A stretch of DNA of 64,000 nucleotides from an uncultured Gellertiella sp. Its GTDB lineage: Bacteria; Pseudomonadota; Alphaproteobacteria; Rhizobiales; Rhizobiaceae. The number at the start of each line of letters is the position of its first letter. Position 1 is the stretch's first letter. The translations under genes and the position numbers were made by a program. Location: NCBI RefSeq assembly GCF_963457605.1, contig NZ_OY735139.1, positions 496,001 to 560,000 of the forward strand, in the 5' to 3' direction. The notes under the pieces were generated by a model. The model saw only the letters and a list, made by a program, of their open reading frames with translations. It did no database searches and was not told the DNA's origin. Below are positions 34,557-43,872 of this stretch, piece after piece.

Positions 34557-35885
34557 TCAGCTTGCGACGCGGCGGGACTGGCTGGCTTCCTCGGCCATCA
34601 GATAGTCCGAATAGACCTGATTGCGCCCGCGATGCTTGGCCATGTAGAGGAACTGGTCGGCAGCATTGATATAGTTGTCGAAGGTTTCATAGCCGCGGAT
34701 CTCGGCAACACCGATCGACACGGAGACGGACAGTTCCTCTTCGTCCGCCACCACCTTGACGGTGGAAATCCGGTGGCGGAGTTCGTCGAAATAGGTGGTC
34801 GCACCGGCGGCATCGAGCCCGATGGCCAGGATGCCAAATTCCTCACCCCCAAGGCGGCAGAGAAGATGCTCGGTGCCCTCCACTTCGCCCTTCAGCCTGG
34901 CCGCCACCGCCACCAGCACGAGATCGCCGATTTCGTGCCCATAGGTGTCGTTCAGCCGCTTGAAGTGGTCGATGTCGAGCACACCGATACAGGCATGCCG
35001 GTCCCGCTTGAGGCAGCGGTCCACCAGCTTCGGCCCCTCGGCAAAATAGAAGCGGCGGTTATAGAGGCCGGTGAGGTAATCGGAGGCCGCCGTGGCTCGC
35101 AAACTGCGCAACTGCCCCAGCATGTCCATGTGATGGGAGATGCGGCAGGTGAAATCGTCGTGCAGCAGCGGCAGGCGGATCGCATCACTGGCCCCGGCGC
35201 GCAGGAAATTCACCCCGTTGAATTCATCATCCTCGGTATAGACGCCGATCACCGCCATCTGGCTTGCGCCATGCAGCTTGCGGATCCGCCGGACCAGATC
35301 ATAGCCGATCATGTCACTGACATTCTCGGCGACCACCACCAGCGGATAGACCTGCTTCTCCATCAGGGCCAGCGCATCCCAGCCACAGGCGGCCTCGTCG
35401 ACAGCAAGCAAGGTGCGATGCAACGCGTCCTTCAGGGAGGCACGCCCCTCCTCGCTCCGGTCGACCACCAGCGCTTTCATCTTCCGGAACTCCAGCGCCT
35501 GGCGGACGGCACCAAATGCCTTTTCCAGCGCCAGGTCATTGTCCTTCATGACATAGTCGATGACATGCCGCTGCATCACTTCGGCACGGGTTTCGGCGCT
35601 GAAGGAGGCGGTAAAGACGATGGTCGGGATGTCCCGTTCAAGGGTGAGGTTCAGCACCTCGCCACGCGGCGAACCCGGCAGGTTGAGGTCCACCATGGCG
35701 AGGGCGAAATTCCTGCCGCCGGACAGCAATTGCTGCTGGAGGGCCGCAAAGGAACCGCAATGCTGGACGTTCAAGCCCAGCTCATTTTGAAACCGGAACG
35801 ACAGAACCGAGGTAAACAGCCGTGAATCCTCAACCAGCAGAATGGTTGGGGCCGTCTCAGATGTCGGGTTGCCATCGGTCATCAT
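34557..35885 (-). CDS. PleD-like response regulator: REC-REC-GGDEF diguanylate cyclase
   Basis: About 442 residues. Receiver 1 (12-125) has acidic pocket VED and phosphoacceptor D66 (MVDLNLPG). Receiver 2 (135-250) has lost the acceptor: Ala186 stands where Asp is expected. The GGDEF domain (300-430) has an intact active site GGEEF near 345 (LGGEEFGIL), with the expected DYLTGLYNRRFY and DIDHFKRLNDTYGHEIGD signatures, so it should make c-di-GMP when receiver 1 is phosphorylated. The start at 35885 is chosen among two adjacent ATGs. A divergent-degeneracy paralog lies at 36127-36945. Confidence 0.9.
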   Translation of the reverse strand: MMTDGNPTSETAPTILLVEDSRLFTSVLSFRFQNELGLNVQHCGSFAALQQQLLSGGRNFALAMVDLNLPGSPRGEVLNLTLERDIPTIVFTASFSAETRAEVMQRHVIDYVMKDNDLALEKAFGAVRQALEFRKMKALVVDRSEEGRASLKDALHRTLLAVDEAACGWDALALMEKQVYPLVVVAENVSDMIGYDLVRRIRKLHGASQMAVIGVYTEDDEFNGVNFLRAGASDAIRLPLLHDDFTCRISHHMDMLGQLRSLRATAASDYLTGLYNRRFYFAEGPKLVDRCLKRDRHACIGVLDIDHFKRLNDTYGHEIGDLVLVAVAARLKGEVEGTEHLLCRLGGEEFGILAIGLDAAGATTYFDELRHRISTVKVVADEEELSVSVSIGVAEIRGYETFDNYINAADQFLYMAKHRGRNQVYSDYLMAEEASQSRRVAS

Positions 35886-36126
35886 GTGATCCGTCACACC
35901 TTCAAACACACGGTGGCAACACGCAAGACATCGAGCCCGCAGCTGCCTTTGTAACGCTGCCCCTCCCCCTCGGGAATGGGCTGGCGACGCTTGAAATCTA
36001 GCATCCAATGTTTAATCAAAGATCGCTTTTGGCGCGACAAAAGTAAGATATAATCTATTAGAATTAACATGATTTACCTTACCCGAATGCAACGGCTTTG
36101 CCGTTTTCGCCATGGATTTCAGCAGA

Positions 36127-36945
36127 TCAACTTCCCCGTGCGCCGCGAATCTGCACCAGCGTGTCCAGATTCTGGTTCACGCGGCAGTAAAATTCTTCGT
36201 CGATGAACGGGCGCAGCATGAAATCATTGCCCCCCGCCTTCAGGAATCGTGCCGAAAGCAGGCGATTCGAGGAGGAGGAAACGCCGATGATCCGCAGCTG
36301 ATGCGAGCCGGTATTGGCCCGGATACGCCGTGTCAGTTCGAAACCGTCGATATCGGGCATGTTGTAATCGGTGACCATCAGGCCGATATCGGGATTGGCT
36401 TTCAGGATCTCCAGCGCCTTTGCGCCATTTTCGGCCAGGCTGACCCGGAAATTGTAGCGGCGCAGGCGGCTCGACAGAAGGGCGCGGGCGGTGGCGCTGT
36501 CATCGACGATCAGCACATGGTGGCGATGGTTGGTGAGAAAGCGGCAGACGGATTCGGCCAGCATGTCGACGGCAAAGATATTGTCCTTGAGGACATAGTC
36601 GACAATGTCTTTTGCCAGAATCTGGGCCCGGGTGCTTTCCTGAAACGTGCCGGTAAAGACGATGGTCGGGATGGAGAGATCGATCAGATAGTCAAGCGCC
36701 TCGCCATTTTCGGCTCCCGGCAGGTTGATATTCGAAATCGCCAGCGAAATCGGCTCCTCCGACTTGTCATAGACATGCTGCAGCTCGTCAAAATTCCGGC
36801 AGATCAGGACGTCGATATCGAACAGCTCTTTCAGCCGCTTGCTGATCATCGAGGTAAAGACATTGGAGTCTTCTGCCACCAGTATCCGTGCCGTCTTCAA
36901 TGTTGCCCCGGCATATTGCATGCCGGAAATACCCAGAAATCCCAT
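36127..36945 (-). CDS. Tandem receiver protein (REC-REC) without output domain
   Basis: 272 residues: receiver 1 (18-140) and receiver 2 (142-262). Its receivers align with those of the neighbouring GGDEF protein (ISNINLPG versus MVDLNLPG; GLMVTDYNMPD versus VVVAENVSDM), so the pair is paralogous. Here receiver 1 has Asn72 in place of the phosphoacceptor, whereas receiver 2 keeps Asp193 (VTDYNMPDIDG). It has no output domain, so it probably acts by protein contact, perhaps as a phosphate sink or dimer partner of the GGDEF protein. Confidence 0.88.
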   Translation of the reverse strand: MGFLGISGMQYAGATLKTARILVAEDSNVFTSMISKRLKELFDIDVLICRNFDELQHVYDKSEEPISLAISNINLPGAENGEALDYLIDLSIPTIVFTGTFQESTRAQILAKDIVDYVLKDNIFAVDMLAESVCRFLTNHRHHVLIVDDSATARALLSSRLRRYNFRVSLAENGAKALEILKANPDIGLMVTDYNMPDIDGFELTRRIRANTGSHQLRIIGVSSSSNRLLSARFLKAGGNDFMLRPFIDEEFYCRVNQNLDTLVQIRGARGS

Positions 36946-37169
36946 TGCATTTCCTCAAATGAATATTCCATTCCCCAAACATAAACATACAAAGAATAAT
37001 TTTCTTAAATGTTAATTGAGTTCTCGTGGTGCCGGGAAAATCGATGGGCAGCGGGCAAAACCGCAGCGTGGCGGCAATGTCTGCCGCCTTTCATGGTCCC
37101 GCACATGCCGACATTCCCAAATTGACAGGCGTCAAGCCGGGAAATGCCGGGCGGGGAGATGCCCGCGGA

Positions 37170-37457
37170 TCAATTGACGGTTGCGGAACCGCCCCTGATA
37201 TCCACCTTCTCGCTGCCATTGAGGCCGAGATGATCGCCGTTTGGCAGGGTGATGAAACAGCCGGTCGGGCAGATGTCCTGGCTGGTGCCGGGATCGAGCG
37301 ACACATCGCTGCGCCCGCCGGGCTCAGCAACCGTCAGCACCACGGTGGCGGGATCGGAATTGGTGAGGGTCGCGGCAGCGGCGAGTTGCGCGCCGAATGC
37401 GGTAAAGGCGAGCAGCGCCAGGCCGGGGGTGGTCACACGCGAAACAGGATAAGCCAT
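37170..37457 (-). CDS. Small secreted protein, hypothetical
   Basis: 95 residues with a Sec signal peptide (TTPGLALLAFTAFGAQLAAA) and a mature part containing two cysteines (ICPTGCFITLPNGD) and a beta-rich pattern. AGGAGGACAG precedes the ATG at 37457. No family recognised; the Cys pair suggests a disulfide. A real gene, judging by the strong ribosome site and signal peptide. Confidence 0.7.
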   Translation of the reverse strand: MAYPVSRVTTPGLALLAFTAFGAQLAAAATLTNSDPATVVLTVAEPGGRSDVSLDPGTSQDICPTGCFITLPNGDHLGLNGSEKVDIRGGSATVN

Positions 37458-37548
37458 GCTGTCCTCCTGAAAGGACCCGATCCCTCTGGATCGCGATCCA
37501 TGCGGACAGGTATAGTCTACGCCCATGAATGGGCCATGAATGCCCTGT

Positions 37549-40164
37549 TCATGGCAATTTCTGTTCCGCAGCACCCTCCGCCGGTCCGTCCCCGGTTGGT
37601 GCTGTCACCGGTTTCGGTTTGCGGCGGGCCTGCCTGCGGATCTCGCCCATAGCCGCCCTTGCGACAGCGCTTTTGGTGGAATCCTGCCTTTCGGCCGCCC
37701 CGCCGGGCTCCTGGCTGATCGTCGTGTTGCGCTGGGGCAATGGAATGACGATGCCCTGGGCGCGGAACCTCTCCAGAATGCCGATGCGGATATCATTGCG
37801 CACCTTCGTGCCGTTGAACAGGTCGCCAAGATAGACGCGCAGTTCGAAATCCAGCGAATAGGCCCCGAAACCGAGGAAGGCGACCGAAGGCTCCGGCGTA
37901 TGCAGCACCAGCGGATGGGCAGTGCCGAGTTCGAGCAGGATATCCATCACCTGGTGCGGGTCACTGTCATAGGCCACCGAGACGCCGATTTCGACCCGGC
38001 CCAGCCGGTTGCGATGGGTCCAGTTGCCGACCGAGGCATTGATCAGATCGGAATTCGGCACGATGATCGACTGATGCTGGAAGGTCTCGATTTCGGTGGC
38101 GCGCACCGAGATGCGGCGCACGAAGCCTTCCGTCGCACCGGTGACCACCCAGTCGCCAACCTTGAACGGGCGCTCGACCAAAAGGATCAGGCCGGAGACG
38201 AAGTTCGAAACGATGTTCTGCAGGCCGAAACCGATGCCGAGCGACAGGGCACCGGCAACAAGGGCGAGGCTGGAGAGATCGATCCCGGCAGCCGAAATGC
38301 CGATCAGCCCGGCAAAGGCGATGCCGAGATAGCCGACGCCGGTCTTCACCGAATTGCGCACCCCGGCATCCACATGGCTGCGCGCCATGATGCTGCCATC
38401 CAGCCAGCGCTGGAACCAGCGGGTGCCGAACAGGCCGGCAATGAAGATCAGCACGCCGCTCAATATGCCGACCAGCGAGATCGAGATATTGCCGATGGTG
38501 ATTTCGGTGAACAGCCGGTAGGCCCAGATCTGGAGATCGCGCACCTGGAAGCCCCAGGACAGCAGGATCAGCGGAATGCCGGTGGCCAGCGCCAGCAGGT
38601 AGATTGCAAAACCGGCGACAAGGCCGGCCTGATCGAGGCTGACGGCATCCAGCTGGAACCGGCGGCGGAAATAGTGCCCGACCAGGGTGCCTGCAAAGCT
38701 GTTCTGCCGTCCCACCGCCTTGCCGGACAGGATGCCGATATACATGGTCACCAGCACGGCCCCGGTGAGCGTGATCTGGGTGGAGACGAAACGGGCGAGC
38801 CCGACATAACCGACAAGGGCGGACAGGATCAGCCCGACCCCTGCCAGCCGCAGCAGGCCGGAGAGAAAGCGCGGCCAGGGCCTGCCGGGCGCTTCCGGAT
38901 CGCCGTCGGCGGCCAGCACCGGGCGCGAAAAGGTCATGGCAATCAGGATGAAGCCGATCACTTCCGACGCGGTCAGGCTTTTCAGCACCGTCAGCACCAC
39001 GGGCGACCCGAGGGAATCGCTGATGGCGCTCAGCACATAGTCGATGCCGTTGACCGACGTCATCGCCACAATCGAGATCACCAGCCAGCGCGCGCCACTG
39101 TTGGACACCCGCACCAGCCGCCAGCTGGACGCAAAGGGGGCAAAGACCGCATGGCTCAGACGCCAGACGAAATAGACCAGTCCGATCATCGTGAGACTTG
39201 CCGATATGATCGGCGCGATGTCGGGGCGCAGCACGTTGAACGTGTCCATGAAGAAGGCGCAGGCCGCCAGAAACGACCAGAGCGCCATGGCCGACAGCAT
39301 GGTCGACCAGAAGGCGACCGACAGCCGGCCGATATAGGGTGGATCGGGATCTTCGGGATTGCGGCGGATCAGAAAGCCCAGCATCCGGTAACCGCCGGAG
39401 AGAAACACCAGGGCCGAGATAATCGACAGGGTGACGGCGCTGAACAGCTGGACCTGCTTGGTCCGCCAGACGAAGGTCGTCCAGCTGACGATGGCACGAC
39501 GGAAGTCATCGACTTCGGTGGCAAGCGCCGTCGAGGCCTCCGACAGCATGTCGACCGAGAGGATGGAGCGGCGGGTCAGGGTATCGGTAAACAGCGCACG
39601 GCGCAGCTGGGTAATATGATTGGCCAGCGCCCCCGCATCGACCGAAATGTTTTCGGCCGTCCCGGTGATCGCATTGATGCGACCCCGTTCGTCGGTCAGG
39701 CGCTTGCGCTCGTCTGTCTCTTCCTGCGCTTCGGGCGGCTGGCCGTCCTTGGGCGGGTCGCCGAGGTCCTTCAGCCGGCTGGCGATTTCGCCGAGCCGTG
39801 GCCGCAATGCGACCGAGGTCTTCAGCACAGAGCGGGCGAGATCATCAACCTTGGCCTTCAGGTCCACCAGCCGCGCATCGTCGGCGGTTGGCTGGTTCGA
39901 CAGTTCGGCCAGCGACGTCAGCTGCCGCCGCGCCTTGTCGAGCGACACGCCGACATCGACCAGCGGATCCGGCTGTGCGCCCGGCATGGGCGCGGGATGG
40001 GCGGTCTGGACCGTCGGGCCGGTCTGGACTGGAGGGGCGGTCTGGACTGGAGGGGCGGTCTGGGCCTCCGCATGCCGGGACGACACGGCAAGGGCCACCA
40101 GCAGGAAAACTGCCATCAGCCTCCGCATCAGGCAACTGAAACCGGCCATGCGCCAAACCTGCAT
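37549..40164 (-). CDS. Large MscS-family mechanosensitive channel (DUF3772-type)
   Basis: About 871 residues. A signal sequence (LMAVFLLVALAVSSRHAEA) leads into a Pro/Thr/Gln repeat (TAPPVQTAPPVQTGPTVQTA, about 28-47), a coiled-coil-rich periplasmic DUF3772 region to about 250, then many membrane helices. The MscS core contains ISAAGIDLSSLALVAGALSLGIGFGLQNIVSNFVSG, followed by the beta domain (VGDWVVTGATEGFVRRISVRATEIETF) and VPNSDLINASVGNWTH. It would release solutes on hypo-osmotic shock. Start at 40164 preferred; other in-frame Met codons at 40149 and further downstream. Confidence 0.9.
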   Translation of the reverse strand: MQVWRMAGFSCLMRRLMAVFLLVALAVSSRHAEAQTAPPVQTAPPVQTGPTVQTAHPAPMPGAQPDPLVDVGVSLDKARRQLTSLAELSNQPTADDARLVDLKAKVDDLARSVLKTSVALRPRLGEIASRLKDLGDPPKDGQPPEAQEETDERKRLTDERGRINAITGTAENISVDAGALANHITQLRRALFTDTLTRRSILSVDMLSEASTALATEVDDFRRAIVSWTTFVWRTKQVQLFSAVTLSIISALVFLSGGYRMLGFLIRRNPEDPDPPYIGRLSVAFWSTMLSAMALWSFLAACAFFMDTFNVLRPDIAPIISASLTMIGLVYFVWRLSHAVFAPFASSWRLVRVSNSGARWLVISIVAMTSVNGIDYVLSAISDSLGSPVVLTVLKSLTASEVIGFILIAMTFSRPVLAADGDPEAPGRPWPRFLSGLLRLAGVGLILSALVGYVGLARFVSTQITLTGAVLVTMYIGILSGKAVGRQNSFAGTLVGHYFRRRFQLDAVSLDQAGLVAGFAIYLLALATGIPLILLSWGFQVRDLQIWAYRLFTEITIGNISISLVGILSGVLIFIAGLFGTRWFQRWLDGSIMARSHVDAGVRNSVKTGVGYLGIAFAGLIGISAAGIDLSSLALVAGALSLGIGFGLQNIVSNFVSGLILLVERPFKVGDWVVTGATEGFVRRISVRATEIETFQHQSIIVPNSDLINASVGNWTHRNRLGRVEIGVSVAYDSDPHQVMDILLELGTAHPLVLHTPEPSVAFLGFGAYSLDFELRVYLGDLFNGTKVRNDIRIGILERFRAQGIVIPLPQRNTTISQEPGGAAERQDSTKSAVARAAMGEIRRQARRKPKPVTAPTGDGPAEGAAEQKLP

Positions 40165-40352
40165 CTTGATACCCCTGCCCGGCAACCACCGGCATCCTGT
40201 TCCATCAGGCCATCCTGCCGGGTTGCCAATCGCCACCCGCAGGCCACCTGCATAAAATTCCTGGTGCGATGCAAGGCCCGCGCGCCGCATCCATCATGCT
40301 TGCTCTCTAGCATAAACATCGGCTGAAAAAAGGCGGGAGTGGGCAGGTGCCG

Positions 40353-40907
40353 CTAAAAACCGGCACCGGGTTCGGCCAGATAGGCCTGCTCCTCGACAGT
40401 CGAGACCCGGGCGAGAATGGCGTTGCGATGCGGGAAGCGTCCGAATGTCCGGATCACCGCCCGATGTCGCTCGGCATAATCCAGCGTCACGGGATCGTTG
40501 AGGGTGCCGATCAGTGCCACGGCACGATCCTGATCCTCGATCCGTTCGGAATGTTCGAAGGGCAGGTAGAAGAACAGCCTGCGGCGTGGATCCGCCGCCA
40601 GGTCAAAACCCTTCTCCACCGCATGTTCGGCCAGCGCCAGCCCGAGACCATCGCAGGCAAAGGCCAGTGGCGAACCGCGATAGATGTTGCGCGAGAACTG
40701 GTCGAGCACCAGCAGGGCGGCAAGACAGGGCTCGCCTGCCGCCATCCACTGCCGAAAATCACCCCGCGCCAGAGCGAGATGCACATCACGGTAGCGCGCC
40801 GAAATCGTGGCATCCAGGCCATCGCAACGCCCGAACCAGTCCTTGAACTCCAGCGTGTCGAACCAGAAATGGACAATCTCAGCCGCCGTGCTGGAAATAT
40901 CCGCCAT
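40353..40907 (-). CDS. DUF924 family protein
   Basis: 184 residues, all-helical soluble protein with the family pattern VHFWFDTLEFKDWFG, LAALLVLDQFSRNIYRGS and FYLPFEHSE. The DUF924 family is widespread but without defined biochemistry. Stands alone between the MscS gene and a repeat cluster. Confidence 0.85.
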   Translation of the reverse strand: MADISSTAAEIVHFWFDTLEFKDWFGRCDGLDATISARYRDVHLALARGDFRQWMAAGEPCLAALLVLDQFSRNIYRGSPLAFACDGLGLALAEHAVEKGFDLAADPRRRLFFYLPFEHSERIEDQDRAVALIGTLNDPVTLDYAERHRAVIRTFGRFPHRNAILARVSTVEEQAYLAEPGAGF

Positions 40908-40930
40908 GCCCCGTCACCCCATGATCACTG

Positions 40931-41009
40931 GAGTCTGTAAGGTTTTCATTGAACCAGACAGACTCTGATTTTCTCTGTTTTCGTTTGTCTTTTCGCTGTC
41001 AGACTCTAG
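40931..41009. repeat. MITE-like repeat pair (copy 2)
   Basis: 40931-40965 is an imperfect palindrome (GAGTCTGTAAGGTT...GAACCAGACAGACTC) of the same family as 30244-30282; 40966-41009 is a shortened copy of the longer 66-bp unit ending CTGTCAGACTCTAG. Confidence 0.75.
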
Positions 41010-41079
41010 ACATCGGCAGGATCCGCCATGCTGTCTGCAGACTATCCGGACAGGCACGTTGACGCAATCTGTCGACGGC

Positions 41080-43851
41080 TCAGGCCAAGCCCAGGGTCAT
41101 ATTCCGGATCACCTCATTCGGCAGGGCCTTGTCGAACAGCCAGCCCTGCCCCTGCTCGCAGCCGATGTCGCGCAGGAAGTCGAGCTGCGCCTCGGTTTCA
41201 ATCCCCTCGCAGATCATGGTGATCGCCAGTCCCTGGCAGAGCGAGCGGACCGATTTGACGATGGCGCGGCTGGAGGCGCTGTCGGTCAGGCTGCGCACGA
41301 ACATCTGGTCGACCTTGATCTTGTCGAGCGGAAACTTCGCGAGATAGCCGAAGGACGAATAGCCGGTGCCGAAATCATCCAGCGCCAGCGAAACGCCCAG
41401 CGCCTTGAGCGCCCCGAGCTTGTTGATCAGGTCTTCGGATTTGTCGAGGAAAGTGGATTCGGTGATCTCCAGATGCAGGCGTTCCGGCGGCAGGCGGCTG
41501 TCCGCCAGCGCCTGTTCGACATCGCCCACCACATCCCCCCGGGTGAATTGCAGCGGCGAGACATTGACCGCGACGGTGATCGGCTGTCCCCAGCTCATCG
41601 CATCCAGACAGGCACGCAAAAGCACCCATTGGCCGAGCTTTTCCACAAAACCGTTGGCCTCGGCGATCTCGACGAAATCCCCCGGCGAGACCACCCCCAG
41701 TTCCGGGTGGTTCCAGCGCACCAGCGCCTCGACGCCAATCAGCTGGCGATCCGTCAGCCGGACCTGCGGCTGATAGGACACCGAAATCTCCTGCCGTTCC
41801 AGCGACCGCCAGAGTTCACGCTCCACCTGCCGCGACAGGATGATCTTGCCCGAAGCCGCGGGGTCAAACCGGCTCCAGCCGGAGCCGTTGACCAGCCGCG
41901 CCTGATCCAGCGCGAATTCGGCGCTGTCCAGCAATTGCGCGGCATCGGCCGGCTGTTCGCCATCCAGGCTGGCAAAGCCGATATGAACACCGATCTTGGC
42001 ACGGTTTTCGCCGAGAACGAAGGGAACGCCGAGGGTGCGGATCAGCCGGTCGGCAAATTGCGCCGCATCCGCTTCTGTCCCGGTGTCGATCCGCGCCAGG
42101 CAGAAACTGTCGCCACCGGTACGCCCGACCAGCAGGATACCGGAATCGTAGGTCTCGAGCGTGCGTACCACCATGGTCAGCAGGGTGTCGCCGACATCCC
42201 GCCCGAGCGTCGCATTGATGGTCTTGAATCGGTGCAGGTTCAGGGAATAGACGCTCACCGGCAGGCGCGACTGGTCATCCAGCAGGTGTTGCAGCCGGTC
42301 GATGAATTCCGTCTGCCGCAACGCCCCGGTCAGGGCGTCGTAGCGCGACAGCCGGTCGAGAGCCTCCTCCTGCCGGTGCCGTTCGGTGATATCGCGCGCG
42401 GCGATGCAGACCACATAGGATGCGCCCCTGTCGGTCTCGAGCCGCGATGGCGTGATCGAATATTCGATGCAGTGCTCTTCGCCTTCCCCGTCGCGTATGT
42501 CGATCTCGCGGATGTCACCGGCAGCGATCTGGCCAAGGCGTATTGCCTCGAAGGCGCGGTGGATGTCGAGCATCATCCTTGAGGGCAGCACACCGTCAAT
42601 CCGGTCGCCGACCAGCAGCGGCTGGGCGGGGCGAAATACCTGCATGACCCGCGCACTCAGCTCGACGATCCGCCCGTCTTCGGCGGCAATCAGGATCGCA
42701 TCCGAATTGTCGGTGATCACCTGTTCCAGAATGTGGCGGGTATTGCGCTGCTCGCGGGCGGAGAGAACCGCCAGAAAGCGGCGCAGGTCGAGCTCGATGA
42801 TGACGCAGCCGAAGCCCGTTGCCAGCAGGGCACCATGCACCGCCGCCGTCGGCACCATCAGCGCATGGTCGCGAAACAGATAATAGCCGACAGCCTCGAA
42901 GACGAGGGCAATTGCGCCGAGAAACACGAACTGGCCGGTCAGCCTCTTTGGCCGGAATGCCAGGAACAGGGCAAGCGCCCAGGCCGCAGCACTGGCAATT
43001 CCCCAGGGATTGACCGGCGTTCCCACCCGATGCTGCAGCAGGGTCTCAGCGGCAACAACCTGTACCAGCGGCCCGGCCAGCATGCCACCGACGGGAACCG
43101 TGAAATAGTCCTTGAGCTCGACCGCATAGGCCCCCACCAGCACCGACTTGCCCTTCAGCGCGTCGGGCGGCAACTGGCCGCCAAGGAGGCGCGACACGGA
43201 ATAGGTCGGGACCGTCGCCGGCGAGATCGAGAAATCGATGGGGAAACTGTCAGTGCGGTTTTCCGTGGAACCCGACAACAGCACCGGAATAGAGGAAAGC
43301 GGCCCGTCAGCCGTCGGAATTCCATACGGCATGGAGCGAAGCACCCCGTCGGCTTGCGGGACCACATTGACCCCGCCCACCCAGGCCCTGTCGGCCAGGA
43401 GCGCAATCGGACTGGTCAGCGCAAGCGATGCATTGGACTGCTCCGCCCCGCCATTCTGCAGAAAGGCAGGCAGGATCACGCCGCCGCCCGCCGTCTCCAG
43501 CGCCCGCGCAAAGGCCTCGTCCCCGGACGGGCTGGAGCGGGCGGAAAAGTCGATATCGAAGGCAATATCCCGGGCACCGGCCTGAACCAGCCGGTCGACG
43601 ATGGTGCCATAGGTGGAGCGCGGCCAGGGCCAGACGCCGATCTGGTCAAGGCTCTGCTTGTCGATGGCGAGAAAGGCAATGTCGCCACTCGCCTTGCGCG
43701 GCGCGAGCGCCATGCGGTGCGCCACCAGAAAATTGTCGACCCGGGTCAGTAAGCCGACCCCGTTCAACATCAGCCCGGCGATCAGCAAAGCCGTGAAGCT
43801 TGCCAGCAGCAGCAATCGGCGATGCAGGGGACCCGCGCGCGCAGCCTTCAC
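41080..43851 (-). CDS. CHASE2-PAS-GGDEF-EAL membrane protein (c-di-GMP phosphodiesterase candidate)
   Basis: 923 residues. Helix 13-35, a large periplasmic CHASE2 sensor (about 45-275), membrane segments to about 355, PAS (370-500), GGDEF and EAL. GGDEF is degenerate: GGDSF replaces GGDEF, so cyclase activity is probably lost. EAL looks active: GVEALVRW, NVSPLQF, EITES, DDFGTGYSS, KVDQMF and EGIE are all present, so it probably hydrolyses c-di-GMP. CHASE2 proteins are often paired with FecR-type proteins; here such a gene ends/starts 21 bp away on the same strand (43873-44862). Confidence 0.9.
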   Translation of the reverse strand: MKAARAGPLHRRLLLLASFTALLIAGLMLNGVGLLTRVDNFLVAHRMALAPRKASGDIAFLAIDKQSLDQIGVWPWPRSTYGTIVDRLVQAGARDIAFDIDFSARSSPSGDEAFARALETAGGGVILPAFLQNGGAEQSNASLALTSPIALLADRAWVGGVNVVPQADGVLRSMPYGIPTADGPLSSIPVLLSGSTENRTDSFPIDFSISPATVPTYSVSRLLGGQLPPDALKGKSVLVGAYAVELKDYFTVPVGGMLAGPLVQVVAAETLLQHRVGTPVNPWGIASAAAWALALFLAFRPKRLTGQFVFLGAIALVFEAVGYYLFRDHALMVPTAAVHGALLATGFGCVIIELDLRRFLAVLSAREQRNTRHILEQVITDNSDAILIAAEDGRIVELSARVMQVFRPAQPLLVGDRIDGVLPSRMMLDIHRAFEAIRLGQIAAGDIREIDIRDGEGEEHCIEYSITPSRLETDRGASYVVCIAARDITERHRQEEALDRLSRYDALTGALRQTEFIDRLQHLLDDQSRLPVSVYSLNLHRFKTINATLGRDVGDTLLTMVVRTLETYDSGILLVGRTGGDSFCLARIDTGTEADAAQFADRLIRTLGVPFVLGENRAKIGVHIGFASLDGEQPADAAQLLDSAEFALDQARLVNGSGWSRFDPAASGKIILSRQVERELWRSLERQEISVSYQPQVRLTDRQLIGVEALVRWNHPELGVVSPGDFVEIAEANGFVEKLGQWVLLRACLDAMSWGQPITVAVNVSPLQFTRGDVVGDVEQALADSRLPPERLHLEITESTFLDKSEDLINKLGALKALGVSLALDDFGTGYSSFGYLAKFPLDKIKVDQMFVRSLTDSASSRAIVKSVRSLCQGLAITMICEGIETEAQLDFLRDIGCEQGQGWLFDKALPNEVIRNMTLGLA

Positions 43852-43872
43852 GGGCGCGTCCCGGACATGGGC

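Noticed and set aside
37540-40326. 928-residue plus-strand frame over the MscS gene
   Set aside because: Antisense shadow; the minus strand has clear MscS-family motifs.
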